Of a DNA stretch of 44,794 nt, positions 1 through 8,430 are shown piece by piece. The stretch is from Romboutsia timonensis (lineage in GTDB: Bacteria > Bacillota > Clostridia > Peptostreptococcales > Peptostreptococcaceae): NCBI RefSeq assembly GCF_900106845.1, contig NZ_LT629850.1, positions 1,625,221 to 1,670,014 of the forward strand, given 5' to 3'. The first letter of the stretch is position 1; the number at the start of each line of letters is the position of its first letter. Position numbers and translations under genes: made by a program. The notes below the pieces were generated by a model that worked only from the letters and a program-made list of their open reading frames with translations, did not search any database and was not told where the DNA came from.

Positions 1-1387
1 TAGTTATAAAATCATGTATTGATGCTTTTTTACAAGCCTCTATTACTTCTTCTTCAGTAGCATCTATTTTACCTATTTTTATATTATTTTCTATACTATC
101 ATTAAATAAGAATGTCTCTTGTGTAACCAAAGTTTGAGTTTTTCTTAAAGTCTTAGTTGGCACATTTTTTATATTCTTATTATCTATGTTTATTGATCCA
201 TTGTTTACATCCCAGAATCTCATCATAAGCTTAAGTAATGTACTCTTACCGCATCCACTTTCTCCAAGTATAGCTATTTTTTCACCTTTTCTTATATCTA
301 GGTTTATATTATTTAATAATTTTTCATTTCTATCACCGTAGTTAAAGTCCATATTTTCTATAGACATTTCTGAAGTTTTAAGAGTTATTTCACCTTCTAC
401 TTCATCAACTGCTGGTACTTCATCTAATATATCAAATAATCTTTGAGCACAAGCAAAAGTATGTATTAAGTTATTTGATAAGTTACTTAAAGCTACAACT
501 GGACCAAATGAACTAGATAATAGTACTATTGCTACTATTAACTCTCCTAAATTTAATACATTATTTTGCATTAAGTGTATACCAACAAATAAGAAAGTTA
601 ATATAGCTATCATTATAGTTACATCTGTACAAGCTCTTATTATACCTTCATGTTTTTTGATATCATCTAATTTAGCATTTAGTCTATCACTATTTTCATT
701 TATTTTAGCTAATCTTTTTTCACCTTGATTAAATAATAATACTTCTTTTATACCTTTTAATGATTCTAATAAGAAACTATTTGTTTTAGCAAATTCTTCT
801 CTATATTCTACTCCAGCCTTATTTCCATATTTAGAAGAGAAAACTGGTATTACATAACCTACTATTATATAGAATCCTGCTGATATTAATCCAAAGTATA
901 TATTAATACTTCCTAAAACTAACGCTATTATTATAGAAGTAATTATTGCTATAGCTATTGGAGCTACTGTATGAGCATAAAATACTTCTAATAATTCTAT
1001 ATCACTTGTTATTACTGAAATTAAATTTCCTTTTTCCTTAGATTCTAGCTTTGATGGTGCTAATTTTCTAAGTGCTTTATATACCTTATCTCTAAGTATT
1101 GCAAGTATCTTAAAGGCTATATAATGACCTGAATATTGTTCTATATATCTAAGTAATCCTCTAAGTACTGCACATACTATTATTACAGTTATACTTGTTT
1201 TAAATGTTACTGACATATCTATTCCAAGCTTTGTAGCAATAGCAACGCCTCCAAAAGTTGTTATTGCTATTGCAGCTAAAAATCCTAGTACTCCAAAGCT
1301 TATTGTTATCATCATAACTGGTGCTAGTGGCTTAAGTATTTTTATAAGCCTTGCCATAATTTTCATACCTGATTGTCTATTATTCAC
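1..1387 (-). CDS. CydC-like ABC exporter half-transporter (membrane + ATPase), 3' end outside window
   Basis: One subunit of a predicted heterodimeric type IV (exporter-fold) ABC transporter. About 460 codons are visible. A transmembrane domain (roughly residues 15-310) is followed by the start of the nucleotide-binding domain with Walker A GESGCGKST (DNA about 241-270). The reading frame is still open at position 1, before the LSGGQ signature and Walker B, so those motifs are not visible. I place the start at a GTG at 1387, because AGGAGGTGG lies 7 nt upstream and the frame runs GTG-AAT-AAT-AGA into the more obvious ATG at 1366. That start overlaps the stop of the preceding gene by 8 nt, implying translational coupling. 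It is the last visible gene of the haem operon starting at 7393. The family includes CydC. The substrate here is unknown; haem, a thiol or a siderophore (as for IrtAB/YbtPQ) are options. Confidence 0.85.
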   Translation of the reverse strand, partial: MNNRQSGMKIMARLIKILKPLAPVMMITISFGVLGFLAAIAITTFGGVAIATKLGIDMSVTFKTSITVIIVCAVLRGLLRYIEQYSGHYIAFKILAILRDKVYKALRKLAPSKLESKEKGNLISVITSDIELLEVFYAHTVAPIAIAIITSIIIALVLGSINIYFGLISAGFYIIVGYVIPVFSSKYGNKAGVEYREEFAKTNSFLLESLKGIKEVLLFNQGEKRLAKINENSDRLNAKLDDIKKHEGIIRACTDVTIMIAILTFLFVGIHLMQNNVLNLGELIVAIVLLSSSFGPVVALSNLSNNLIHTFACAQRLFDILDEVPAVDEVEGEITLKTSEMSIENMDFNYGDRNEKLLNNINLDIRKGEKIAILGESGCGKSTLLKLMMRFWDVNNGSINIDNKNIKNVPTKTLRKTQTLVTQETFLFNDSIENNIKIGKIDATEEEVIEACKKASIHDFIT

Positions 1388-3152
1388 TTATAGCCACCTC
1401 CTTTTGTGTTAAGTTCTCATTGTATATACTTTCTAAGTTATTTTGATGATTTACTAACTGTGCATATTTTCCGTTATACATCATAAGGTCTTTATGACTT
1501 CCACTTTCTACTATATTACCTTTATCTAATACATAGATGTTATCTGCATTTTTAACATTGGCTAATCTATGAGATATTACTATAACAGTTTTATTTTTTG
1601 CTATTTCATATATAGCTTTCCATATTTTTTCTTCACTTTCAACATCTATATTTGAAGTTGCTTCATCGAATATATATATTTCAGGATTTGTTATTATAGT
1701 TCTAGCTAAAGCTAATCTTTGCTTTTGACCACCTGATAATAATGATCCACCTTCTCCAACATTTGTTTGTAATTTTTCTGGTAAGCTTTGTACAAAATCA
1801 TATAAATTAGCTTTTTTAAGTGCTTCATTTATTTCTCTTTCATTTGCATCAAATTTACCCATTCTTAAGTTGTCTTCTATTGTTCCATTAAATATGTATG
1901 CACTATGGTTTATAAATCCAACCTTTTTAGTTAATACTTCAAATGGTATATAATTTAAATTTATTCCATTTAGTGTTATTTCACCACTATCTACTTTTTC
2001 TTGTTTTAATAGTAAGTTAGTTATAGTACTCTTACCACATCCACTTTCCCCAACTAAGGCAATCATTTTTCCTTTTGGTATAGTTACATTTACATTTTTA
2101 AGTACTTTTCTTTCTTTGTCATAACTAAAGTCTACATTTTTTATTTCTATATTTATATCTTTTAATAAATTCATTTCTTCTTTAGTTAAGTTTTCGATCT
2201 TTTCTATTTCTGCATCTAATAAATTAAATATTTTATCACTTGCAGCCATACCATTCATAGCTACGTGGAAATATGATCCTAATAGTCTAAGTGGTATAAA
2301 GAATTCTGATGAAAGTAATATTATTATAAGTACTTGACCTATAGTTATATTTCCTTGACTATATTGATTTATAGCTATTATTATACCTAGAGCTGACCCT
2401 CCAAAAGCAATAAGATCCATAATATTTATAGAGTTTAATTGCATTGATAATACTTTCATAGTTATATTTCTGAAGTTTTCAGCTTCTTTGTTCATTTCTT
2501 CATTTTTTTCTTCATCTAAGTCATATATTTTTAATGTTGTAAGTCCATGTAAGTTTTCTAAGAAAGAATCTCCTAGATTAGTATATATACCCCAGTACTT
2601 TCCTAATAACTTTTTAGCAAATTTCATTACAGCTACTATTGATAATGGTATTAAAGGTACACATATTAATAGTACTATAGCAGCTTTAAAGCTTATTGGT
2701 GCTACCACTACAAATAGTGTAAGTGGTGCTAATAAACTATAAAATAATTGAGGTAAATATCTACCAAAATATATTTCTAAGGCTTCTACTCCATCTACTG
2801 ATATTTGTACAGTTGATGATGTTGATATTGTATCTTTATAGTTAACACCTAAATCTAATAACTTTTGGTATATTTTTGATCTTAAGCCCTTTCTAACTTC
2901 TGTTGAAGATTTAGAAGAAAACTTTGTTGATAAGAAATTACATACAAATCTAATTCCTAACATTGCTACTATAAATACTGCTGAACCTAAAATATTTATA
3001 TTAAAATCATTATTATATAGTTTATCTATTACATTACCTATATAAACTACTATTGCAATATTACATATTATAGATATCCAGTTCATTAAAACTGTCATAC
3101 CTATCCATTTTTTTGACTCATCACAAAGTGATAATAATCTTTTATTGACCAT
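1380..3152 (-). CDS. CydD-like ABC exporter half-transporter (membrane + ATPase)
   Basis: Partner of the downstream CydC-like subunit; 590 residues, the usual length for a half-transporter. Six predicted membrane helices occupy roughly residues 15-300. The nucleotide-binding domain follows, with Walker A GESGCGKST near 368-376, signature LSGGQKQR, Walker B IYIFDEATSNID and a switch His in VISHRL. The open frame extends to 3176, but GGGAGG at 3159-3164 sits 6 nt before the ATG at 3152, so I start there. The gene overlaps the DUF454 stop by 11 nt. Being embedded in a NEAT/sortase/IsdE operon suggests a role in haem or iron handling rather than, or as well as, cytochrome bd assembly, which is the classic CydDC role. 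No cytochrome bd genes are in view. Substrate assignment is inference. Confidence 0.85.
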   Translation of the reverse strand: MVNKRLLSLCDESKKWIGMTVLMNWISIICNIAIVVYIGNVIDKLYNNDFNINILGSAVFIVAMLGIRFVCNFLSTKFSSKSSTEVRKGLRSKIYQKLLDLGVNYKDTISTSSTVQISVDGVEALEIYFGRYLPQLFYSLLAPLTLFVVVAPISFKAAIVLLICVPLIPLSIVAVMKFAKKLLGKYWGIYTNLGDSFLENLHGLTTLKIYDLDEEKNEEMNKEAENFRNITMKVLSMQLNSINIMDLIAFGGSALGIIIAINQYSQGNITIGQVLIIILLSSEFFIPLRLLGSYFHVAMNGMAASDKIFNLLDAEIEKIENLTKEEMNLLKDINIEIKNVDFSYDKERKVLKNVNVTIPKGKMIALVGESGCGKSTITNLLLKQEKVDSGEITLNGINLNYIPFEVLTKKVGFINHSAYIFNGTIEDNLRMGKFDANEREINEALKKANLYDFVQSLPEKLQTNVGEGGSLLSGGQKQRLALARTIITNPEIYIFDEATSNIDVESEEKIWKAIYEIAKNKTVIVISHRLANVKNADNIYVLDKGNIVESGSHKDLMMYNGKYAQLVNHQNNLESIYNENLTQKEVAISE

Positions 3153-3543
3153 CATATGCCTCCCTATTTGTCTCAACTTTTATTGTCTTCATCCTTGTAA
3201 ATACTATTACTTTTGCTAACCACATTATTATGATTATCATTCTCATCATTGTATTTTCTATAGTTATAAACATAAACAGTAGTAATAGTGATACTGGAAC
3301 TGTTAAGCAAAGTTTTGCTTTTAAAGTCATTCCACCTTTTTCTACAAATGATTTTACATATTTTTCGTACATCTTAGTTTGCATAAACTTTTCATTTAAT
3401 TTTTCACTACTTTTTAATAAACAAAATGATGTTAATAAAAATAATGGTGTTGTTGGTAGCAGTGGTAAAAATATTCCTATAAAACCTAGTACAAAGGCTA
3501 TTAATCCAACTAATAAGTACATTGCCTTTTTTAATTTACTCAT
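3142..3543 (-). CDS. DUF454 (YbaN-like) small membrane protein
   Basis: A 133-residue integral membrane protein. Its N-terminal hydrophobic hairpin contains the characteristic motif GIFLPLLPTTP (about residues 23-33) followed by LFLLTSFCLLKSSEKLN, which is diagnostic of DUF454/YbaN. Two more hydrophobic segments lie near residues 78-112. AGGAGGAGAG stands 4-5 nt before the ATG. The gene is inside the iron operon: 12 nt downstream of the ATPase gene and overlapping the CydD-like gene by 11 nt. The biochemical function of DUF454 is not established. Homologues are often small inner-membrane proteins found near transport or haem genes, so the association here is suggestive only. Confidence 0.85.
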   Translation of the reverse strand: MSKLKKAMYLLVGLIAFVLGFIGIFLPLLPTTPLFLLTSFCLLKSSEKLNEKFMQTKMYEKYVKSFVEKGGMTLKAKLCLTVPVSLLLLFMFITIENTMMRMIIIIMWLAKVIVFTRMKTIKVETNREAYDGQ

Positions 3544-3555
3544 TCTACTCTCCTC

Positions 3556-4317
3556 CTAGCAAACTTTTCGTGGAATAAAATAAATTTCATCCTCATCTTT
3601 TCCTATAAATCCTTCTACCTGATAAACATCTTTTATAATATTTTCATTTATTATTTTAGATGGACTTCCTTCATTTACAATTGCTCCATTTTTCATAATT
3701 ACTATATTATGACTATATTTTATAGCTTGATTTATATCATGAAGTACCATAACTATAGTTATGTTATGCTCTTCATTAAGCTTTTTAACAGCTTCTAGTA
3801 TTTCTATTTGATGGTATATATCTAAATAAGTTGTTGGTTCATCAAGTAGTAAAACTTCCGTATTTTGTGCTAAAGACATAGCTATAAAAGCTCTTTGCCT
3901 TTGACCTCCTGATAAATCCATTACCTTTTTATGTCTTATTTCAGATAGATTTGTAGCCTTTATTGCAAAATCAATTAATCTTTTATCTTCCTTTGAATTT
4001 TTTTTATAAGGACTTCTACCATAACTTACTAAAGTTTCTACATCTATATCCTCTGGTGCACTATTATGCTGATGTACACAAGCTATATGTTTTGCTATTT
4101 CTTTATACTTTAATTTATTTAATTTTATATCATCTAAATATATATCACCTTTTTGTGGCTTATTAAAACAAGATAGAATACTAAGTAATGTTGACTTACC
4201 ACTTCCATTTGGGCCAAGTATTGTAGTTACTTTTCCTTTTGGTATATCTATATTTAAATTTTTTATAAAAGTCTTATCTTTGCTATATGAAAAATCTATA
4301 TTTTTTCCTTTTAACAT
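3556..4317 (-). CDS. Iron/haem ABC transporter ATP-binding protein (FecE/HmuV-like)
   Basis: Cytoplasmic ATPase of 253 residues that should power the FecCD-type permease encoded just upstream. Walker A GPNGSGKST is at residues 35-43, the signature is LSGGQRQRAF, Walker B is VLLLDEPTTYLD, and the H-loop is VLHDINQA. The arrangement is typical of type II importers for siderophores, haem and cobalamin. The ATG overlaps the stop of the permease gene by one base (TAATG), indicating coupling. The neighbouring IsdE-like binding protein and NEAT protein make haem the most probable substrate, but a siderophore cannot be excluded from sequence alone. Confidence 0.9.
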   Translation of the reverse strand: MLKGKNIDFSYSKDKTFIKNLNIDIPKGKVTTILGPNGSGKSTLLSILSCFNKPQKGDIYLDDIKLNKLKYKEIAKHIACVHQHNSAPEDIDVETLVSYGRSPYKKNSKEDKRLIDFAIKATNLSEIRHKKVMDLSGGQRQRAFIAMSLAQNTEVLLLDEPTTYLDIYHQIEILEAVKKLNEEHNITIVMVLHDINQAIKYSHNIVIMKNGAIVNEGSPSKIINENIIKDVYQVEGFIGKDEDEIYFIPRKVC

Positions 4318-5318
4318 TATCTTTTTCTCCTTTTAAGCAGATATATAAAGAATGGAGCACCTATAACTGACATTACAAGACCAACTGGTATTTCATAAGG
4401 TTTAAACATAGTTCTACCTAACGTATCTGCAAGTACTAGTAAAATACTTCCTAATGCAGCACTAAATGGTATTAGATAGTTGTGATTTGATCCTATTATA
4501 AATCTTGCTATATGAGGTACTATAAGACCTACAAAAGATATTACTCCACCTACACCAGTTGATGTACTTGCTAAAAATACTGCTATAGCTGATATAATTA
4601 TAGTTTGCTTTGTAGTATCTACTCCTAAACTTTTAGAAGTTTTATCCCCTAAAGATAGTAAATTACAAGTTTTACCTGTCATTAACGCTAAGCTTATACC
4701 TAATATAGTACATATTGCTAATATATTTACATCACTTTTAGTTACTGTTGCTAGACTTCCACTTAACCACATATCTATACTATTTTGTACTCCACCATTA
4801 AACATAGTAACTATGGATGCCATAGATGTAAGTAATGCATTTATAGCAACCCCTGCTAAAACGATTCTTATAGGTGAAAATCCTTTATCATACGCTATTA
4901 GATATACCATTATACCAGCAACACTTCCACCTATAAATGAAACCACTGACTTAAATTCATTTAATTCTGGGAAAAATACCATAATTATTATAGCTACTAA
5001 GCTAGCTCCAGATGATATTCCCGTAATCCCTGGATCTGCTAGTGGATTTTTCATAACTGCTTGTAAAAGTGTTCCTGCTACACCTAAACTTGCACCAATT
5101 AATACTGCACATAATACTCTAGGTAGTCTTACATCTTTAATTATTCCAATATTACCATTATTATCATTTTTTAATAATCCTGTTATTAATTCATTAAAGC
5201 TTATTTCTATACTTCCTGTTTTCATTGAATAAAGAACTATAGTAGCCAAGGCTACTATAGATACTAATATATATATTATTTTTTTATTATTTTCTAAGTT
5301 AAGTACTTTACTGCTCAT
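4317..5318 (-). CDS. isdF: FecCD-family iron/haem ABC transporter permease (IsdF-like)
   Basis: A 333-residue polytopic membrane protein of the FecCD/BtuC family with about nine or ten hydrophobic segments. Conserved family patches are visible: RLPRVLCAVLIGASLGVAG near residue 65, NPLADPGITGISSGA near 90, and FVGLIVPHIARFIIG in the C-terminal third, the loop that contacts the ATPase. It forms the transmembrane channel, probably as a homodimer since only one permease gene is present. Its start overlaps the end of the binding-protein gene by 11 nt and its stop overlaps the ATPase start. The IsdF-like label rests on the adjacent IsdE-like binding protein. Confidence 0.85.
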   Translation of the reverse strand: MSSKVLNLENNKKIIYILVSIVALATIVLYSMKTGSIEISFNELITGLLKNDNNGNIGIIKDVRLPRVLCAVLIGASLGVAGTLLQAVMKNPLADPGITGISSGASLVAIIIMVFFPELNEFKSVVSFIGGSVAGIMVYLIAYDKGFSPIRIVLAGVAINALLTSMASIVTMFNGGVQNSIDMWLSGSLATVTKSDVNILAICTILGISLALMTGKTCNLLSLGDKTSKSLGVDTTKQTIIISAIAVFLASTSTGVGGVISFVGLIVPHIARFIIGSNHNYLIPFSAALGSILLVLADTLGRTMFKPYEIPVGLVMSVIGAPFFIYLLKRRKR

Positions 5319-6189
5319 ATAATATATCTCCTAACAAATCTAGTGCTTCTATCACCTTTAGATTTGCACTCATTCCAAAATATTCACTATCTAAATAAAT
5401 TACCTTATTATTTTTTACTGCATTTATACTTTTCCAAGAATCCTTTGCAAGTTCCTCAGCTACCGTTTTTTTAGTTTCTTCTGGTAAAGCATGCATCGTT
5501 ACAAGTATCTTATCTGGATTTGCCTTTATTATTTCTTCCATATTAACTTGTATATATGAAGAGTTTCCTTCACTAAATACGTTATTCCCTCCACAGATTT
5601 GAACTAAATTACCTGTATAAGATTTATCTGTTCCTATCATTACTGATCCTGGAGCTCCAAAAAGTATCATTACTTTTTCATCATTTTTTTCTTTATTATC
5701 TAAAGATGCTTCTTTATCTTCTAATTCTTTTAATATTTCATTTGCTTTATCATTTTTATCAAATCTTTCACCTAATGTTTTTATTGTTTCTTTTAAACCA
5801 TCTACATTAGTCAAATTTACAAACTCACTTGGTATATTATTTTGTGTAAAAGTCTTTTTATAGTCTTCACCTAAAGTATCTACTGATACTACAACTGTTG
5901 GATTTAGTGATTTTATTATTTCCATATCTGGATTCATTGGACTTCCTACTTCTGTTGCATTCTTTACACTTTCTGGTAACTCATAAGAAGTAGTTGGAAC
6001 ACCACTTACTTTTACACCTAATTTATCTAATATTTCTGTAACCGCTACTGAAGTTGCAACTACAACTTCTTCACCTTGTTTTACTTCACTAGTTTGTATA
6101 TCATTATTTTCACTGCTTGAACATCCTACAGTTAAAGCTAGTGATAATGTCATCATAACTATAGAAGTTATATATTTTTTAAGTTTCAT
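5308..6189 (-). CDS. isdE: IsdE-like haem-binding lipoprotein of the ABC importer
   Basis: Surface-anchored substrate-binding protein of 293 residues. The N-terminus MKLKKYITS leads to a lipobox at LTVGC, so it should be processed by signal peptidase II. The mature part is a helical-backbone type III binding fold. It begins VVVATSVAVTEILDKLGVKV-GVPTT, which closely resembles S. aureus IsdE. Met in GSPMNPDME and His in VTMHALPEE fall where the IsdE haem ligands (Met and His) are expected; that correspondence is my inference by eye. The open frame starts further upstream at 6222, but AGGAGAG sits 5 nt before the ATG at 6189. The gene is 10 nt downstream of the sortase gene and overlaps the permease start. 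Confidence 0.85.
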   Translation of the reverse strand: MKLKKYITSIVMMTLSLALTVGCSSSENNDIQTSEVKQGEEVVVATSVAVTEILDKLGVKVSGVPTTSYELPESVKNATEVGSPMNPDMEIIKSLNPTVVVSVDTLGEDYKKTFTQNNIPSEFVNLTNVDGLKETIKTLGERFDKNDKANEILKELEDKEASLDNKEKNDEKVMILFGAPGSVMIGTDKSYTGNLVQICGGNNVFSEGNSSYIQVNMEEIIKANPDKILVTMHALPEETKKTVAEELAKDSWKSINAVKNNKVIYLDSEYFGMSANLKVIEALDLLGDILYEQ

Positions 6190-6199
6190 AATGTCTCTC

Positions 6200-6781
6200 C
6201 TATTTATTATTTTTATCTTCAACTATTTCAGCTTTAACTATTAATCTGTCTTTACCTTTATTAGTACAAGTAACTATTGTCAGTTCTTTTATTTCATTGT
6301 CTTGGTCTAATACAAAGGTATCCTCAGGATTAACCTCAAAAATATCTTTTACTACATATGTAAATTCATTGTTTAAAGTTTTTATTATTATTTCATCATC
6401 TAAATTAATTTTATGAAGTTCATTAAATACTTCATTATATCTGTAACTACTATGACCTGCTAAAGAAAAGTTCCCATATTCTCCTGGCATAGCAGTATTT
6501 TCAAAGTGGCAAACATAATGATTTAAGTATTGCTTTTCAATACTTTCAACTACTACTGTGTTTAGTTTTATAGATGGTATATTTATAATTGCTATCTCAT
6601 CTCCAGCTTTTACATTTGTAAAATCATCTTCTTTAGATTCTTTAGCATTTTTATCTATTTTTTCTTCAAAACTTTTAGTTGATTTATTTTCTAGATACTT
6701 TGAATAGCCCTTTATAGATAGTGAGCCTACACAAATTAATAGCCCCACTGTTATTAATATTTTAGAAATTTTAGATTTCAT
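6200..6781 (-). CDS. Class D-like sortase
   Basis: Membrane-anchored cysteine transpeptidase of 193 residues. An N-terminal signal-anchor (about residues 8-27) precedes the sortase barrel. Catalytic residues read directly: His110 in LAGHSSYRYN, Cys172 in TIVTCTN, and Arg179 in KDRLIV. The PGEYGNFSLAGH block and short length fit class D (or a small class B-like) enzyme rather than class A. It lies 3 nt after the NEAT protein gene, which is therefore its likely substrate, yet that protein shows no LPXTG, NPQTN or SPXTG-type motif (see findings). If it anchors surface haem receptors, it would play the role SrtB plays in isd loci. The exact class is uncertain. Confidence 0.85.
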   Translation of the reverse strand: MKSKISKILITVGLLICVGSLSIKGYSKYLENKSTKSFEEKIDKNAKESKEDDFTNVKAGDEIAIINIPSIKLNTVVVESIEKQYLNHYVCHFENTAMPGEYGNFSLAGHSSYRYNEVFNELHKINLDDEIIIKTLNNEFTYVVKDIFEVNPEDTFVLDQDNEIKELTIVTCTNKGKDRLIVKAEIVEDKNNK

Positions 6782-6784
6782 ATA

Positions 6785-7393
6785 TTATTTTTTAACCTTC
6801 ATTATAAAAAATGCTGCTACTAAAACAACTACTACTCCTATACCTACATATAAGATAGTGTTATTATTATTTGTATCAGTTACTGCTTCAACTGTTGAAT
6901 CTACTTCTTCCTCAACCACTTCTTCTTTAGGCTCTTCTATCTTTTCTATTAAATTCAAAGTATCTGTTTTAGTTATTATTCCAAACTCAACATCTCTACC
7001 CATAGCATCTACATACATACTAGCTTTCATATCTGGTTCTATTGTATCTGTTTCAAAACCTAATTCTATTGTATGGTTTTCATTATCTTCATTGATTATA
7101 TCAAGATTTACATTTTCACCATTTATTGAAATTTTGTGGTCTTTCATATAATTTGCACCACTAAATTTAATGGTATAATATACTTTACCACCTTTAATCT
7201 CTAATTTCATAGTTGGATCTAAGTAACTTCTTGCCATACTCATTCCTATTTCACTTTCATGATTTACATCATTTTGTACTTCATAAATTCCACTTTCAAC
7301 TTCACTTAATTCTAATGCACTCGAATTTATTCCAGATGTAATAATAAATACTGTAACTAGCATTACTGATAATATTGATTTTATATATTTCAT
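6785..7393 (-). CDS. NEAT-domain haem-binding surface protein
   Basis: A 202-residue secreted protein. It has a signal peptide (residues 1 to about 26), a single NEAT domain (about 30-150), an acidic linker (EEPKEEVVEEEVD), and a C-terminal hydrophobic segment (about 181-197) ending in MKVKK. NEAT hallmarks are MSMARSYLDP (about 51-60), the haem-pocket helix, and the strand MYVDAMGRDVEF (about 126-137), where Tyr127 would be the axial haem ligand. The usual YxxxY second tyrosine is Met131 here. The protein probably captures haem at the cell surface and passes it to the IsdE-like lipoprotein. First gene of the operon, with an overlapping Fur box and promoter upstream. The Asn-rich NNNN stretch stands where a sortase motif would be expected. 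Confidence 0.85.
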   Translation of the reverse strand: MKYIKSILSVMLVTVFIITSGINSSALELSEVESGIYEVQNDVNHESEIGMSMARSYLDPTMKLEIKGGKVYYTIKFSGANYMKDHKISINGENVNLDIINEDNENHTIELGFETDTIEPDMKASMYVDAMGRDVEFGIITKTDTLNLIEKIEEPKEEVVEEEVDSTVEAVTDTNNNNTILYVGIGVVVVLVAAFFIMKVKK

Positions 7394-7428
7394 ATCTATC
7401 TCCCTCTTAATTATCTTAGTTATATTTG

Positions 7429-7460
7429 TATATTATCATCATTGATAATCATTGTCAATT
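7429..7460 (-). promoter_or_regulatory. Promoter with overlapping Fur box for the haem operon
   Basis: On the minus strand TTGACA (7453-7458) and TAATAT (7430-7435) are separated by 17 nt, a good sigma-A promoter. The sequence between and over the -35, GATAATCATTGTCAAT (7444-7459), plus the preceding TTATCATCATT, closely matches the Fur consensus GATAATGATTATCATTATC. Iron-replete repression of the NEAT-to-CydDC-like operon is the expected outcome. Fur assignment is by consensus only. Confidence 0.75.
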
Positions 7461-7514
7461 AACATTTATTATTAATAATATTGACTTTTTTTATTTTTAT
7501 GTTAATAATATATT

Positions 7515-7533
7515 GATAGTGATTTTCATTTAT
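7515..7533 (+). promoter_or_regulatory. Second Fur-box-like site in the divergent gap
   Basis: GATAGTGATTTTCATTTAT matches the 19-bp Fur consensus at most positions. It lies 94 nt before the AraC-type regulator start and 121 nt before the NEAT gene start, so it could control the regulator gene separately from the haem operon. Confidence 0.55.
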
Positions 7534-7626
7534 ATTCAATATTTTATTTAATATACATTATTATTTCTTAAATATATTTGTTTTTTTATAAATATATTTG
7601 TATTAATTGAAATGGGGGTAAACTTT

Positions 7627-8346
7627 TTGAATACTATTTCTAATATATTAGAAGATTTTTTTCATTGCCTTAAATTACCAATAAAGGCTATTGATTCTAA
7701 CTATAATTTAATTTATAAAATAGGAGTAAGTGACGAATTGGATGGTTTCATTTCTAGTTCTCTATTTATAGAAAAAATAAAAAGTAATAAAGAAAACTTT
7801 TCATTTTCTATAATTGATTTTGAAGATAATATAAACTTTCTACTAGTTCCTATATCTAAATTTGATAAAAATAAAGGTTTTTTTATTATTGGACCATTTA
7901 AATCTGTTGATAATACATATAACAATATACCTTACTTACCTAATACATGCATAAATTATGTATATAATTTATTAATAACAATAAGCGATGACAAATTCAG
8001 TAAGGGTAGAATCAATCTTCAGTTTAGCCCTTATGTAAAAAAAGCTGTTGAGTACTGTATAAAAAACTTTGATTCACATATATCTATTGATTTGATTTGT
8101 GATGAACTGAATATAAATAAAAGTTATTTTTGTAAAATTTTCAAATCTGAAACAGGATATACATTCACTAATTATTTAAATATATTTAGAGTTGAAAAAA
8201 GTAAAAATTTATTAAAAAATCCTAATATGAGTCTTTTAGATGTGGCTGTTAGTGTTGGTTTTAATAGTCAAAATTATTACTCTTCAGTTTTCAAGAAAAT
8301 AACTAATAAAACTCCTCTTGAGTATAAGCAAGAAATTAAATTATAA
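7627..8346 (+). CDS. AraC-family transcriptional regulator
   Basis: DNA-binding regulator of 239 residues. The C-terminal ~100 residues carry the two AraC helix-turn-helix motifs: the first in HISIDLICDELNINKSYFCKIFKSETG, the second in MSLLDVAVSVGFNSQNYYSSVFKKITNKTP, ending in PLEYKQ. The N-terminal ~125 residues resemble a PAS/PocR-like sensory fold (AIDSNYNLIYKIG, then FLLVPI and GFFIIGPF) with an unidentified ligand. An ATG at 7612 has no ribosome-binding site. GGGGGT, ending 7 nt before a TTG at 7627, makes that TTG the better start. It is divergent from the haem operon across a Fur-box region, so it is a plausible haem- or iron-responsive activator of that operon; this is inference from position. 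Confidence 0.85.
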   Translation: MNTISNILEDFFHCLKLPIKAIDSNYNLIYKIGVSDELDGFISSSLFIEKIKSNKENFSFSIIDFEDNINFLLVPISKFDKNKGFFIIGPFKSVDNTYNNIPYLPNTCINYVYNLLITISDDKFSKGRINLQFSPYVKKAVEYCIKNFDSHISIDLICDELNINKSYFCKIFKSETGYTFTNYLNIFRVEKSKNLLKNPNMSLLDVAVSVGFNSQNYYSSVFKKITNKTPLEYKQEIKL

Positions 8347-8430
8347 TTTTATTATCTGAAAATCCTTATATTATTTAATTAATAATGAAATAATATATAT
8401 AATTAAATTAATATATAAGGAGATTTTAAT

